A stretch of 64,000 nt of DNA, from assembly GCA_020796225.1 (NCBI GenBank), contig CM036755.1:43938306-44002305 (forward strand), read 5' to 3'. The notes under the pieces are model-generated. The model saw nothing but the letters and a program-made list of their open reading frames with translations. It did no database searches and was not told the DNA's origin. The DNA is from Arion vulgaris (Eukaryota > Mollusca > Gastropoda > Stylommatophora > Arionidae). Of the stretch, positions 31,465 through 41,940 are shown piece by piece. Both the position numbers and the translations under genes were made by a program. Numbering within the stretch: the first letter of the stretch is position 1; every line of letters starts with the position of its first letter.

Positions 31465-31978
31465 GAAGGATTCCTAAACGTGGGATCTCTGCGGATGAAG
31501 GATTCCTAAACGTGGGATCTCTGCTGATGAAGGATTCCTAAAAGTGGGATCTCTGCTGATGAAGGATTCCTAAAAGTGGGATCTCTGCTGATAAAGGATT
31601 CCTAAACGTGGGATCTCTGCTGATGAAGGATTCCTAAAAGTGGGATCTCTGCTGATGAAGGATTCCTAAAAGTGGGATCTCTGCTGATGAAGGATTCCTA
31701 AAAGTGGGATATCTGCTGATGAAGGATTCCTAAAAGTGGGATCTCTGCTGATGAAGGATTCCTAAACGTGGGATCTCTGCTGATGAAGGATTCCTAAAAG
31801 TGGGATCTCTGCTGATGAAGGATTCCTAAAAGTGGGATATCTGCTGATGAAGGATTCCTAAAAGTGGGATCTCTGCTGATGAAGGATTCCTAAAAGTGGG
31901 ATCTCTGCTGATGAAGGATTCCTAATAGTGGGATCTCTGCTGATGAAGGACTCCTAAAAGTTGGAAATCTCCGCTGAA
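31465..31978. repeat. 32-bp tandem array, about 16 units
   Basis: Unit GATGAAGGATTCCTAAAAGT plus GGGATCTCTGCT. AAACGTG and AAAAGTG variants alternate; a GGGATATCT variant recurs 128 bp apart (31707 and 31835), hinting at a four-unit higher-order block. Confidence 0.96.
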
Positions 31979-31987
31979 GGAGAAATT

Positions 31988-32105
31988 GTATGTATGTGTT
32001 TATCAACGTATGTATTCTCTTTATATCGTTCTGTGTTTTAATGTGTGTATGTATGTGTTTATCAACTTACGTATTCTCTTTATATCGTTCTGTGTTTTAA
32101 TATGT
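31988..32105. repeat. 59-bp tandem duplication
   Basis: TGTATGTGTTTATCAAC plus TATTCTCTTTATATCGTTCT occurs twice. Confidence 0.9.
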
Positions 32106-32524
32106 GTATCTTTCTTTGCTCATGTTTTCTCAGTGTGATCTCTACATGTTTCTTTATCTGTTTGTGCGTGTGATGTGTGGGAATAATTGCATCAAGATGT
32201 GTTTGATCACAGACATATAGTAAAAGCACATGATCATGTGATCCGTCTGGTGTAAGTTCAGGTTGTGATGTAAACGCATAAATATAAACATATGCGTGTT
32301 GTAATGCACACACATGGATATAAACGCATGTGTGTAGTGATGTACAAAAGGAGATACGAGCACATGCAAGTTGCGATGTACACACAGAGATACAAACACA
32401 ACCATATAGTACCTACCTAGTACAGCGATCAGGCAGAGCAGCACATGCACACCTGAGAAAGTGAACATCCCACTTGATCGTCTCCAGACCATGCTGAACA
32501 AAATGTCCCTCTGCGTCCTCTTTC
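32106..32524. other. Degenerate CA/TG-rich stretch, no gene
   Basis: Contains loosely repeated ACACACATGGATATAAACGC-like blocks between about 32270 and 32400. No coding support for the two minus-strand ORFs. Confidence 0.6.
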
Positions 32525-32785
32525 TGGACAGACTAAACTTTTCACAAATACAGACCGTCTTCTCCTAGACAGACTAAAGTTGTCACAAATACAGACCGTC
32601 TTCTCCTGGACAGACTAAACTTGTCACAATTAAAGACCGTCTTCTCCTGGACAGATTAAAGTTATCCCAAATACAGACTGTCTTCTCCTGGACAGACTAA
32701 AGTTGTCCCAAATACAGACCGTCTTCTCCTAGACAGACTTAGAAATATGTTGGCGATAAAGTTATCCCAAATACAGACCAGTAAT
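32525..32785. repeat. 41-bp tandem array, about six units
   Basis: Unit GACAGACTAAACTTGTCACA plus AATACAGACCGTCTTCTCCT. The last unit is separated by a short insertion. Confidence 0.93.
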
Positions 32786-33044
32786 TATACGTTTTTTCAT
32801 GGAGATTTTCCTATCACAGTATCTGATCAGAATGAAGAGGAACTCAAAGATATATTTCCCATGTTGTTGTGATAAGAAGAGAATGAAGCTTGCTGTTGTT
32901 AGCTATCAAGTAATTCCCCGGAAGTAGGAACATACAGTTGACTGTTTGTTAAGTTCATCTGATGAAGAAACCTGGCATACAGGGACGTTCTTGTTCTGTT
33001 TCTGATGTTCTTCTGTGGATGAATAAATCCAGATTAAATTGTGG

Positions 33045-33200
33045 AATTATTGTTTGAAATTTACCTGTAACAAAAACAGAATAATTACATCAGTTTGAAG
33101 TTTACCTGTAACAAAAACAATGATTACATCAGTTTGAAGTTTACCTGAAACAAAAACAATGATTACATCAGTTTGAAGTTTACCTGTAACAAAAACAGAA
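33045..33200. repeat. Approximately 40-bp tandem array, four units
   Basis: Unit GTTTGAAGTTTACCTGTAAC plus AAAAACARAATGATTACATC. Confidence 0.9.
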
Positions 33201-33249
33201 GGTGCATCCGTTTGGCTACATTACTGATGCTAACAATGTACCATCTAAA

Positions 33250-33410
33250 TAGCTATGTGCAATACGCTAAAACTGTAGCATTGTGAGAACACGCGAACAA
33301 TATAGCATTGTGGAACACGCTAACAATATAGTATTGTGGAACACGCTAACAATATAGCATTGTGGAACACGCTAACAATATAGCATTATGAGAACACGTT
33401 AACTATTTAA
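33250..33410. repeat. Approximately 27-30-bp array, five units
   Basis: GAACACGCTAACAATATAGC plus ATTGTG, degrading on both sides. Confidence 0.88.
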
Positions 33411-33783
33411 CTTTGAACATAAAACTTTGCGTTAGAGCTAACGATATAACTGAAATAGACTCACAGTCTAATAATAGCACTTTGAAATAATTAATTGATT
33501 TGATAGATATGACCATCACCATCATTGCATTTCAGTGAGTAACCATGTGTGCTCCGATCTCTTTCTTACACAGAAATATCTCAACCGCAGTGCATGAACT
33601 CCGCAGCACGGGCGAGTGTTCCCAATGTAATTTAGAAGATTGTGAAAATATTTTGAAGGAATTTTATTTTACAATCTGTCTAATTAATTTTGCCCGGGCA
33701 GCGGATTTCCACTCTTTTCTTCTCGATTTTGAATTGCTAATGGTTCTTTTATGTACTCAACTTGAACACAGGGCCTACATTTT
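33411..33783. other. Unassigned; start of a 140-codon plus-strand ORF
   Basis: An ORF from 33545 begins MCAPISFLHRNISTAVHELR and runs on into the minus-oriented SINE-E after about codon 78. The C-terminal half is therefore SINE read backwards. The N-terminal half has no motif I recognise, and I do not call it a gene. Confidence 0.5.
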
Positions 33784-33937
33784 ATCGTCCGTCTCCGATA
33801 GGACAAGGAACTCGATTTCATCTACACTGAGATCAGGGATCTTTAGAAAAATATTCCGATGGCTTCACGTGGGAGTGAACCAAGTAGCTTTGACACGAGA
33901 AGCGAGCAACCACCCTCTACGCCACAGAAACACCCCC
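33784..33937 (-). mobile_element. SINE-E copy 2
   Basis: On the minus strand it has GTGGCGTAGAGGGTGGTTGC, a box B-like GGTTCACTCCC (33871-33881), CACGTGAAGCCATC and GGAGACGGACGAT, in the same order as at 85-242. Confidence 0.75.
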
Positions 33938-34084
33938 TTTCCTCCCCCAACAACACTTTTGAAATAAACTCAGTAAAGAATATAGCTTAGAAATAAACTC
34001 ACAACAAATAATATATATAGCTACACAAGGAGTGGATACTGTAGGATTTGTTCATGAGAAGTTTGTTGCCACATGTTTTCTTGA

Positions 34085-34245
34085 TAACACTTCTCGCACC
34101 CTCTCTCTCTCTCTGTTTCTGTGTGTGTGTCTCTCTCTCACTCACTCACTCACTCTCACTCACTCACTCTCTCTGTCTCTCTCTCTGTCTCTCTCTCTCT
34201 CACTCACTCTCTCACTCTCATTCACTATCCCTGTCTGTCTAGTGT
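34085..34245. repeat. CT-rich simple sequence
   Basis: Runs of (CT)n, (CACT)n and CTGT. Confidence 0.93.
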
Positions 34246-34267
34246 GTGTGTTACTCTCCAGTGAGTC

Positions 34268-34534
34268 TACCTGCACACAGTTCTCCTACCTGCACACAGT
34301 TCTCCTACCTGCACACAGTTCTCCTACCTGCACACAGTTCTCCTACCTGCACACAGTTCTCCTACCTGCACACAGTTCTCCTACCTGCACACAGTTCTCC
34401 TACCTGCACACAGTTCTCCTACCTGCACACAGTTCTCCTACCTGCACACAGTTCTCCTACCTGCACACAGTTCTCCTACCTGCACACAGTTCTCCTACCT
34501 GCACACAGTTCTCCTACCTGCACCAAGTTGAACT
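34268..34534. repeat. 19-bp tandem array, 14 units
   Basis: Unit TACCTGCACACAGTTCTCC, almost perfectly homogeneous, which suggests recent expansion. It gives false ORFs in two frames. Confidence 0.97.
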
Positions 34535-34920
34535 CATGAACAAGAACATAAACAACACAGTTAAGATTATCAACAAGAAAGAAACAACGCAAAGAAAACA
34601 AGTCACAGTTTCTGTTCTTGCAAATAATTTCTTTTTTTCTTTTAGAATAATTGAACAACAACAAAAGCTGTACAACAATTATACAGTAAAGAGAAAATTA
34701 TGAAAATATAAAGAAATTTAGTTTGACAAAGTAAATGAACATAATTTGTCGACTTATCGACCAACCAGTCTTTATCCAGTGCAGCATGTATGAACCATAT
34801 AATAGAAGATATAATGACAGTAATAGAACAACAGACATACATAGAATTAAATGTGGAGTTGCTTATTAAGTGTGTTCTGTGCATGATCTGCATCCAGGGA
34901 CATTAGGATCGACTAGTTTT
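34535..34920. other. No recognisable feature
   Basis: A-rich unique DNA with no coding or repeat signal. Confidence 0.6.
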
Positions 34921-34924
34921 TCTT

Positions 34925-35330
34925 ATGTTAGTCTTTCCGACAATCCAGATACTTACCCTCATCTTTGTCCCGGGTCATGCTGAGGTGAAGGGCAATGAGA
35001 GAGCAGATGCACTGGCAGGCAATTCTACGATTGAGTATGGGTCTTCTATGGGCACAAGCCACATTATCAGCGCTCTAAGAGAAAACATAAGCTCTGAAGA
35101 TTTCAACGAAGAAGGTAAAGGGTATTCGCTATCTCGTTGCGCAAGTTATGCATACCGATAGGTGCGGCAAGACAGGAAAACCACGAGAGAAACCCAGTAG
35201 ATACATCAATCAACACAGAATGGGAGTTGTTAGCCTAAACACATTGAGATACATGCCTGGGAGAAGATCGGAACAATTATGGACATGTCTGATGTGCGAT
35301 GATCCTTAATTGAACAATGAAGTCCTTCTT
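34925..35330 (+). pseudogene. LINE-R fragment: RNase H end and tail
   Basis: Frame: LIFVPGHAEVKGNERADALA (about 34961-35020), the RNase H PGHxxVxGNExAD signature, then SHIISALRENISSEDF. After frameshifts, RMGVVSLNTLRYMPGRRSEQ and LWTCLMCDDP follow. The same order (HRMG..S..TLRYLLG...E.LW.C..C.D) is seen at 4430-4862, so both come from one LINE family. The upstream reverse transcriptase is missing. Confidence 0.8.
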
Positions 35331-35499
35331 AGAAAAAGTGAAAGTTAAAATTAGTAGCCTACTGATAACTTGTAGAAGACACAATTCAACCCACCTTCCA
35401 GTGTTGTTGACTGGAAAACTTTGACCACAAGATCCGAGTCTAACGGAGCTCTGGCTCGCTAAGGGGCATGGACCCCATAAGTCAGGGTTATGTTTTGGT

Positions 35500-35655
35500 T
35501 CGACTTAGAGAGGCGAACCCGAATTTTAAAAGCATGCAGAAACGTATCTGCTGGCATAACTGGTCCTGATATCTGGTGCTCTAAGACACAAATTACATAC
35601 CAACTACACCGAGTGGTTTCAGTCAGTGTAGAGTGGACGAAGAAGTAGAAGAAGA
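35500..35655 (+). mobile_element. SINE-B, diverged copy
   Basis: GCATAACTGGTCCTGATATC, AATTACATACCAACTACACC and GAGTGG followed by a GAAGAAGTAGAAGAAGAA tail match the 3' half of the long form. Confidence 0.6.
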
Positions 35656-35743
35656 ACTATGAGCTTACCATAACAGGAATAGAGGAGGACAGAAAGAAGA
35701 AGAAATGATAAATCTCTATTATTGTATTGTATTTATATGTTGT

Positions 35744-35986
35744 GTGCGTCTGTAGCATTAGCGGTAGTGATCTCGATCACAACCCAAGCCTATCTGGTTC
35801 AAACTCCGCGGTGGGAAAGTTTGGAAGCAAATTTGTTTCCGTGGGATTTTTACGAAATGTAAAAAGACCTCACCGTTCAGAAAGCAATGGCAAACTACTG
35901 AACGTATAAGTGATGCAAAGAAAATCAACGACTCGTTTACTGTGGTTGATGGTTACGTCCTGCAAAGGATATACCACGATTTTCAT
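35744..35986 (+). mobile_element. SINE-D copy 1, tRNA-derived
   Basis: tRNA-like head: TGTAGCATTAGCGGTAGTGA (box A region) and CTGGTTCAAACTCC (box B, 35794-35807). The body contains AAGTTTGGAAGCAAATTTGT and ends CAAAGGATATACCACGATTT. A better preserved copy is at 43554-43765. Confidence 0.8.
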
Positions 35987-36009
35987 TTTCTGCCATATAT
36001 TGGATATAT

Positions 36010-36450
36010 ATATATATATATATAGAGAGATATTGTTAATACGAGTCGAAAGTCGTATATATACATAGAGATATTGTTAATACGAGTCGAAAGTCGTATA
36101 TATACATAGAGATATTGTTAATACGAGTCGAAAGTCGTATAGATATATATACATAGAGATATTGTTAATACGAGTCGAAAGTCGTATAGATATATATACA
36201 TAGAGATATTGTTAATACGAGTCGAAAGTCGTATATATACATAGAGATATTGTTAATACGAGTCGAAAGTCGTATAGATATATACATAGAGATATTGTTA
36301 ATACGAGTCGAAAGTCGTATAGATATATATACATAGAGATATTGTTAATACGAGTCGAAAGTCGTATAGATATATAGAGAGATATTGTTAATACGAGTCG
36401 AAAGTCGTATAGATATATACATAGAGATATTGTTAATACGAGTCGAAAGT
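36010..36450. repeat. 40-51-bp array inside SINE-A copy 3
   Basis: Units of GAGATATTGTTAATACGAGT plus CGAAAGTCGTATATATACAT, about ten copies, with unit length varying through AT dinucleotide insertions. A (TA)n run of 22 bp marks the left edge. Box B is not included in the repeated segment. Confidence 0.95.
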
Positions 36451-36640
36451 CGTGGGTTCGAATCCGAACTGCGCCGTTCTGTTCAATAGTGCAATTTTTA
36501 CCAGAGACCTCTAGGATTGTTGCCGGAGCTACAGAGTTTGTGCTTTGTGCAATACTCTCGGCAGGTGGCGTGTCGTTTCTGCGGAGAGGACCGAGCCATA
36601 TGGTGTAAAAAACCCGGTGCAATAAAGTCAAGCCTTCAGC
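36010..36640 (+). mobile_element. SINE-A copy 3, anticodon-side segment expanded
   Basis: The right part (36430-36640) is a normal SINE-A from TCGAAAGTCGTGGGTTCGAA through TTTGTGCAATACTCTCGGCA to ACCCGGTGCAATAAAGTC. To the left, where box A should be, the motif ACGAGTCGAAAGTCGT is repeated about ten times. The array joins the intact SINE exactly at this motif. Box A has been lost. Confidence 0.85.
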
Positions 36641-37396
36641 TTTAAAACTCTCTAAACATATATGCAATGTTGTTCTCATTGCTCTCTGACCTTGACTCGC
36701 ACAGATTGACAAGAATTGTCAGAGTTCAGAGGTCACGTTTTACAACTGCGTTTATTTGCAAATATCGTCTCGTGAGAAACGGGTGTACAAGGGATCTGTG
36801 GCTAACACAACATAACTCATACAACAGGCAGAGATTTACAGGGCAACCTTGACTTAGCCACAACATGCCTTTAGATGAGATCATCATCATCATCATCATC
36901 ATTATCATTATCCATCTGTCTCCACCACCAACCACAAATCTATGTAAGTTCTGAACGCAGGAAATATCAACTTTCATCTCGTTTCAAAATTCACAACATC
37001 CCTTGCTCTGAGCTTGTCAAAATATGACACATGCTGGCAGTGCTGAAGGATTTCCTAACAAACCTGGGAAACATATTTCTAGAATTCTAGAAACCCATCC
37101 TGGTGACGTCACTAACAGAAACGATGCTCCACAGATATCTGAAACAGAAGCCATAGACCGGCGTGATGCCATTTAAGTGTTGTTTCTCAGAGCGAATGTA
37201 AACTAACTAAGGTTAGTCGATGCTGTCTTGTTTTAGTTGTGCTTCTCCCCGCTGTTGGGGGCTATTAACCTTCCATTTAATGTGAAACATGGGTCCCTTA
37301 TAACATATTGCTCACACAGTGTTTAGATAGACTTCAACCCCATGTATAACTGGGATCTGTGCTAGTATTCTATCAACATTGGGTAGATGATAGTCT
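36641..37396. other. No gene; (ATC)n microsatellite
   Basis: An (ATC)n run lies at 36883-36912. Otherwise unique-looking DNA without recognised coding sequence. Confidence 0.55.
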
Positions 37397-37710
37397 TCAT
37401 CTTCTTCTTCTTCTTAGCCATCAGGTATCTGGTCATACTTCTTCTTCTTCTTAGCCATCAGGTATCTGGTCATACTTATTCTTCCAACGCTTCATATCGA
37501 CCACTTGTTAACCACTCTTTGTGATTTGCATGTGATCTGAGCTTAAGGGCGATTGTACCTTGTGTCAGTTATGCGTCTACAAGTAGGCCAGCACATCAAA
37601 ATTCTGCGAGGCTTTTTTTCAACTAGAGAAGCTTCCCTAGGCCCCTACTTTAGTCATCTCTTACGACATGCATTGTAGGTGGCAGTGTTATTATTTGTTG
37701 CTCCCCTTGA
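37397..37710 (-). mobile_element. SINE-B long form, reverse, with duplicated tail
   Basis: Contains CGCTTCATATCGACCACTTG, TGTGATTTGCATGTGATCTG, GTCAGTTATGCG, TCTCTTACGACATGCATTGT and AGGTGGCAGTG in the order expected for the minus strand. At its 3' (left) end the block CTTCTTCTTCTTAGCCATCA plus GGTATCTGGTCATACTT is present twice. Confidence 0.8.
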
Positions 37711-37984
37711 GCGCCCTGTCATGTGGGCAGTACTAGAACTTCAATACTGTCGCCAAGGCAACTATCACATTTCTCCGTATTTCAACACGATCACTGATGT
37801 AGTTGGATTTCTCTTCTTTCATCATTCCACGCTCATCCCAGTTATTATCCACTTAAAGATTGAGTGAGTGGAAGAGTGGAGGGACCATACTCGGCTCTGG
37901 TTCATTTACCCTAACCTTGTCGTATGATAACATAGTTGTATGATATGAAGCCATAGCCTCCGATAACATACGGCCGGCGGGCTC

Positions 37985-40900
37985 TGGTAAAAATTCTAGG
38001 AAATAAGACCCCAACCGTCGCGTGACCTCACATTCCAGTATTGTTGTATAAAGACGAATTATTTTAAAACAACACAACATGCTAAATCAAGGTTATATTA
38101 TGTTATATTATGTTATATTATGTTATATTATAGTTATATTATTTTATATTATATTATGTTATATTATGTTATATTATGTTATGTTATATTATATTATATT
38201 ATATTATATTATGTTATATTATGTTATATTATATTATATTATATTATTTATATTATTTATATTATATTATATTATGTTATATTATGTTATACTATGTTAT
38301 ATTATGTTATATTATGTTTTCTTATGTTATATTATGTTATATTATGTTATATTATGTTATATTATGTTATATTATGTTATATTATGTTATGTTATATTAT
38401 TTTATATTATATTATGTTATATTATGTTATATTATGTTATATTATGTTATATTATTTTATATTATGTTATATTATGTTATATTATGTTATATTATATTAT
38501 ATTATGTTATATTATATTATGTTATATTATGTTATATTATGTTATATTATATTATATTATGTTATATTATGTTATATTATGTTATATTATGTTATATTAT
38601 GTTATATTATGTTATATTATGTTATATTATATTATATTATGTTATATTATATTATATTATGTTATATTATGTTATATTATGCTATATTATGTTATATTAT
38701 ATTATATTATATTATATTATGTTATATTATGTTATATTATTTTATATTATGTTATATTATGTTATATTATGTTATATTATGTTATATTATTTTATATTAT
38801 ATTATGTTATATTATGTTATATTATGTTATATTATGTTATATTATGTTATATTATGTTATATTATATTATATTATATTATGTTATATTATGTTATATTAT
38901 GTTATATTATGTTATATTATGTTATGTTATGTTATGTTATGTTATATTATGTTATATTATGTTATATTATATTATATTATGTTATGTTATGTTATATTAT
39001 ATTATATTATATTATATTATGTTATATTATGTTATATTATGTTATATTATGTTATATTATGTTATATTATATTATATTATATTATATTATGTTATATTAT
39101 GTTATATTATATTATATTATGTTATATTATATTATATTATATTATATTATGTTATATTATGTTATATTATGTTATATTATGTTATATTATATTATATTAT
39201 ATTATGTTATGTTATATTATGCTATATTATATTATATTATATTATATTATATTATATTATGTTATATTATGCTATATTATGTTATATTATGTTATATTAT
39301 GTTATATTATGTTATATTATGTTATATTATATTATATTATATTATATTATATTATATTATATTATATTATATTATATTATGTTATATTATATTATGTTAT
39401 ATTATATTATATTATGTTATATTATGTTATGTTATATTATATTATGTTATATTATGTTATATTATGTTATATTATGTTATATTATGTTATATTATGTTAT
39501 ATTATGTTATATTATGTTATATTATGTTATGTTATATTATGTTATATTATATTATGTTATATTATGTTATATTATGTTATATTATGTTATATTATGTTAT
39601 ATTATGTTATAGTATGTTATATTATGTTATATTATGTTATAGTATGTTATATTATGTTATATTATGTTATATTATGTTATATTATGTTATGTTATGTTAT
39701 GTTATGTTATGTTATGTTATGTTATATTATGTTATATTATGTTATATTATGTTATATTATGTTATATTATGTTATGTTATGTTATATTATGTTATTTTAT
39801 GTTATATTATGTTATTTTATGTTATATTATGTTATATTATATTATATTATATTATATTATATTATATTATATTATGTTATATTATGTTATATTATGTTAT
39901 GTTATGTTATATTATGTTATTTTATGTTATATTATTTTATATTATATTATGTTATATTATGTTATATTATGTTATGTTATATTATGTTATATTATGTTAT
40001 ATTATGTTAAAATATGTTATATTATGTTATATTATGTTATGTTATATTATATTATATTATGTTATATTATATTATATTATGTTATGTTATGTTATGTTAT
40101 ATTATATTATGTTACATTATGTTATAATATGTTATATTATGTTATATTATATTATGTTATATTATGTTATGTTATGGTATATTATGTTATATTATGTTAT
40201 ATTATGTTATATTATGTTATATTATGTTATATTATATTATGTTATATTATATTATATTATATTATATTATGTTATATTATATTATATTATGTTATATTAT
40301 GTTATATTATGTTATATTATATTATATTATATTATATTATATTATATTATATTATGTTATATTATATTATATTATATTATATTATATTATGTTATATTAT
40401 ATTATATTATGTTATATTATGTTATATTATATTATATTATGTTATATTATGTTATATTATGTTATGTTATGTTATATTATTTTATATTATGTTATATTAT
40501 GTTATATTATGTTATGTTATGTTATATTATATTATATTATGTTACATTATGTTATATTATATTATATTATATTATATTATATTATGTTATATTATGTTAT
40601 GTTATGTTATATTATGTTATATTATGTTATATTATATTATATTATGTTATATTATGTTATATTATGTTATATTATGTTATATTATATTATATTATGTTAT
40701 ATTATGTTATATTATATTATATTATATTATATTATATTATGTTATATTATATTATATTATGTTATTTTATGTTATGTTATATTATGTTATATTATATTTA
40801 TATTATATTTATATTATGTTATATTATGTTATATTATGTTATATTATGTTATATTATGTTATATTATGTTATATTATGTTATATTATGTTATATTATGTT

Positions 40901-41095
40901 ATATTATGTTATATTATGTTATATTATGCTATATTATGTTATATTATCTTATATTATGTAACAAGTTCAGTTTAGAACTAAGGAATATCAGTGTTATGAA
41001 TATTTTTTAATTAATAAATAAATAACCTTGTACTCATAGAATTGAGTAAAATAACAAAAAAGCTTGCAGTGTTCTATCAAACATATACAGAAATC
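37985..41095 (+). mobile_element. Dispersed element X, copy 3, inflated by a decamer array
   Basis: The left flank (37985-38095: GCGTGACCTCACATTCCAGT, ATTTTAAAACAACACAACAT) and right flank (40958-41095: AACAAGTTCAGTTTAGAACT, AAGGAATATCAGTGTTATGA) are adjacent in copies 1 and 2, joined there by one TTATATTATG. Here 2.87 kb of that decamer separates them. The start codon of the element X frame (38079) is retained, so the giant ORF begins with MLNQGYIM exactly as the element's own small ORF. Confidence 0.85.
38093..40957. repeat. TTATATTATG decamer array, about 2.87 kb
   Basis: Roughly 570 pentamers of TTATA and TTATG in irregular alternation, with rare TTATT, TTATC and TTGCTATA variants and two TTTATA irregularities at about 40798-40815. 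It has almost no C or G apart from the single G of TTATG. Ten- and five-bp periods avoid stop codons in the forward frames, producing ORFs of up to 951 codons composed of I, L, M, Y, V, C and F. These are not genes. Confidence 0.98.
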
Positions 41096-41321
41096 AGCCC
41101 CCATTAAACAGAAAATTTCGATTTCCAGTCTGAGCTAGTCGGCTTTATGTTGTCGGGGACCACGGATGAAGCTTGCCTTACACCAGATGTGTTCTTATAT
41201 ATCTGTTGATTTAGAAAAGCTACATGGCTACCAACATTCTAACCTCTTCTGTAATGTCTAGGAAAACACTGGCAATCAAATGTAAACTTGATATACAAAC
41301 ACACACTGGACTAGCGGATCT
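41096..41321. other. No recognisable feature
   Basis: Unique-looking spacer between element X and the expanded SINE-A copy. Confidence 0.55.
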
Positions 41322-41800
41322 CTGTTGCTAAGTGGTTAAGTGATTAAGTGGTTAAGTGATTAAGTGGTTAAGTGGCTAAGTGGTTAAGTGATTAAGTGGT
41401 TAAGTGATTAAGTGGTTAAGTGATTAAGTGGTTAAGTGACTAAGTGGTTAAGTGGTTAAGTGATTAAGTGGTTACGTGATTAAGTGGTTAAGTGATTAAG
41501 TGGTTAAGTGATTAAGTGGCTAAGTGGTTAAGTGATTAAGTGGTTACGTGATTAAGTGGTTAAGTGGCTAAGTGGTTAAGTGATTAAGTGGTTAAGTGAT
41601 TAAGTGGTTAACTGATTAAGTGGTTAAGTGACTAAGTGGTTAAGTGGCTAAGTGGTTAAGTGATTAAGTGGTTAATTGGCTAAGTGGTTAAGTGATTAAG
41701 TGTTTAAGTGGCTAAGTGGTTAAGTGATTAAGTGGTTAAGTGGCTAAGTGGTTAAGTGATTAAGTGGTTAAGTGGTTAAGTGATTAAGTGGTTAAGTGGT
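41322..41800 (+). repeat. Box A-derived array (TAAGTGGTTAAGTGATTAAG)
   Basis: About 47 ten-bp units, mostly in 20-bp pairs TAAGTGGTTAAGTGATTAAG, with interspersed TGGCTAAGTGG. The latter is a perfect Pol III box A consensus and equals the SINE-A box A apart from one base. No box B is present in the array or its immediate flank. Confidence 0.93.
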
Positions 41801-41940
41801 TAAGTCTTTGTTTGCGCCGTTCTCTTCACAAACTCATTTTTTTTTCAGAGACACATAGAATTGTTGCGGAGCCACGGATTTCTTGTTTTGTGCATAACAC
41901 TCGGCAGCTGGCGTGCTACTTCTGTCCAAGAAGTACCGAG

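Noticed and set aside
33545..33967. 140-codon ORF as a possible host gene
   Set aside because: Its second half is a SINE read in antisense and its first half has no recognised similarity or splice context.
38079..41010. Forward ORFs of 448-951 codons made of I, L, M, Y, V and C
   Set aside because: They are translations of the TTATATTATG array; its period creates no stop in forward frames. No protein domain is present.
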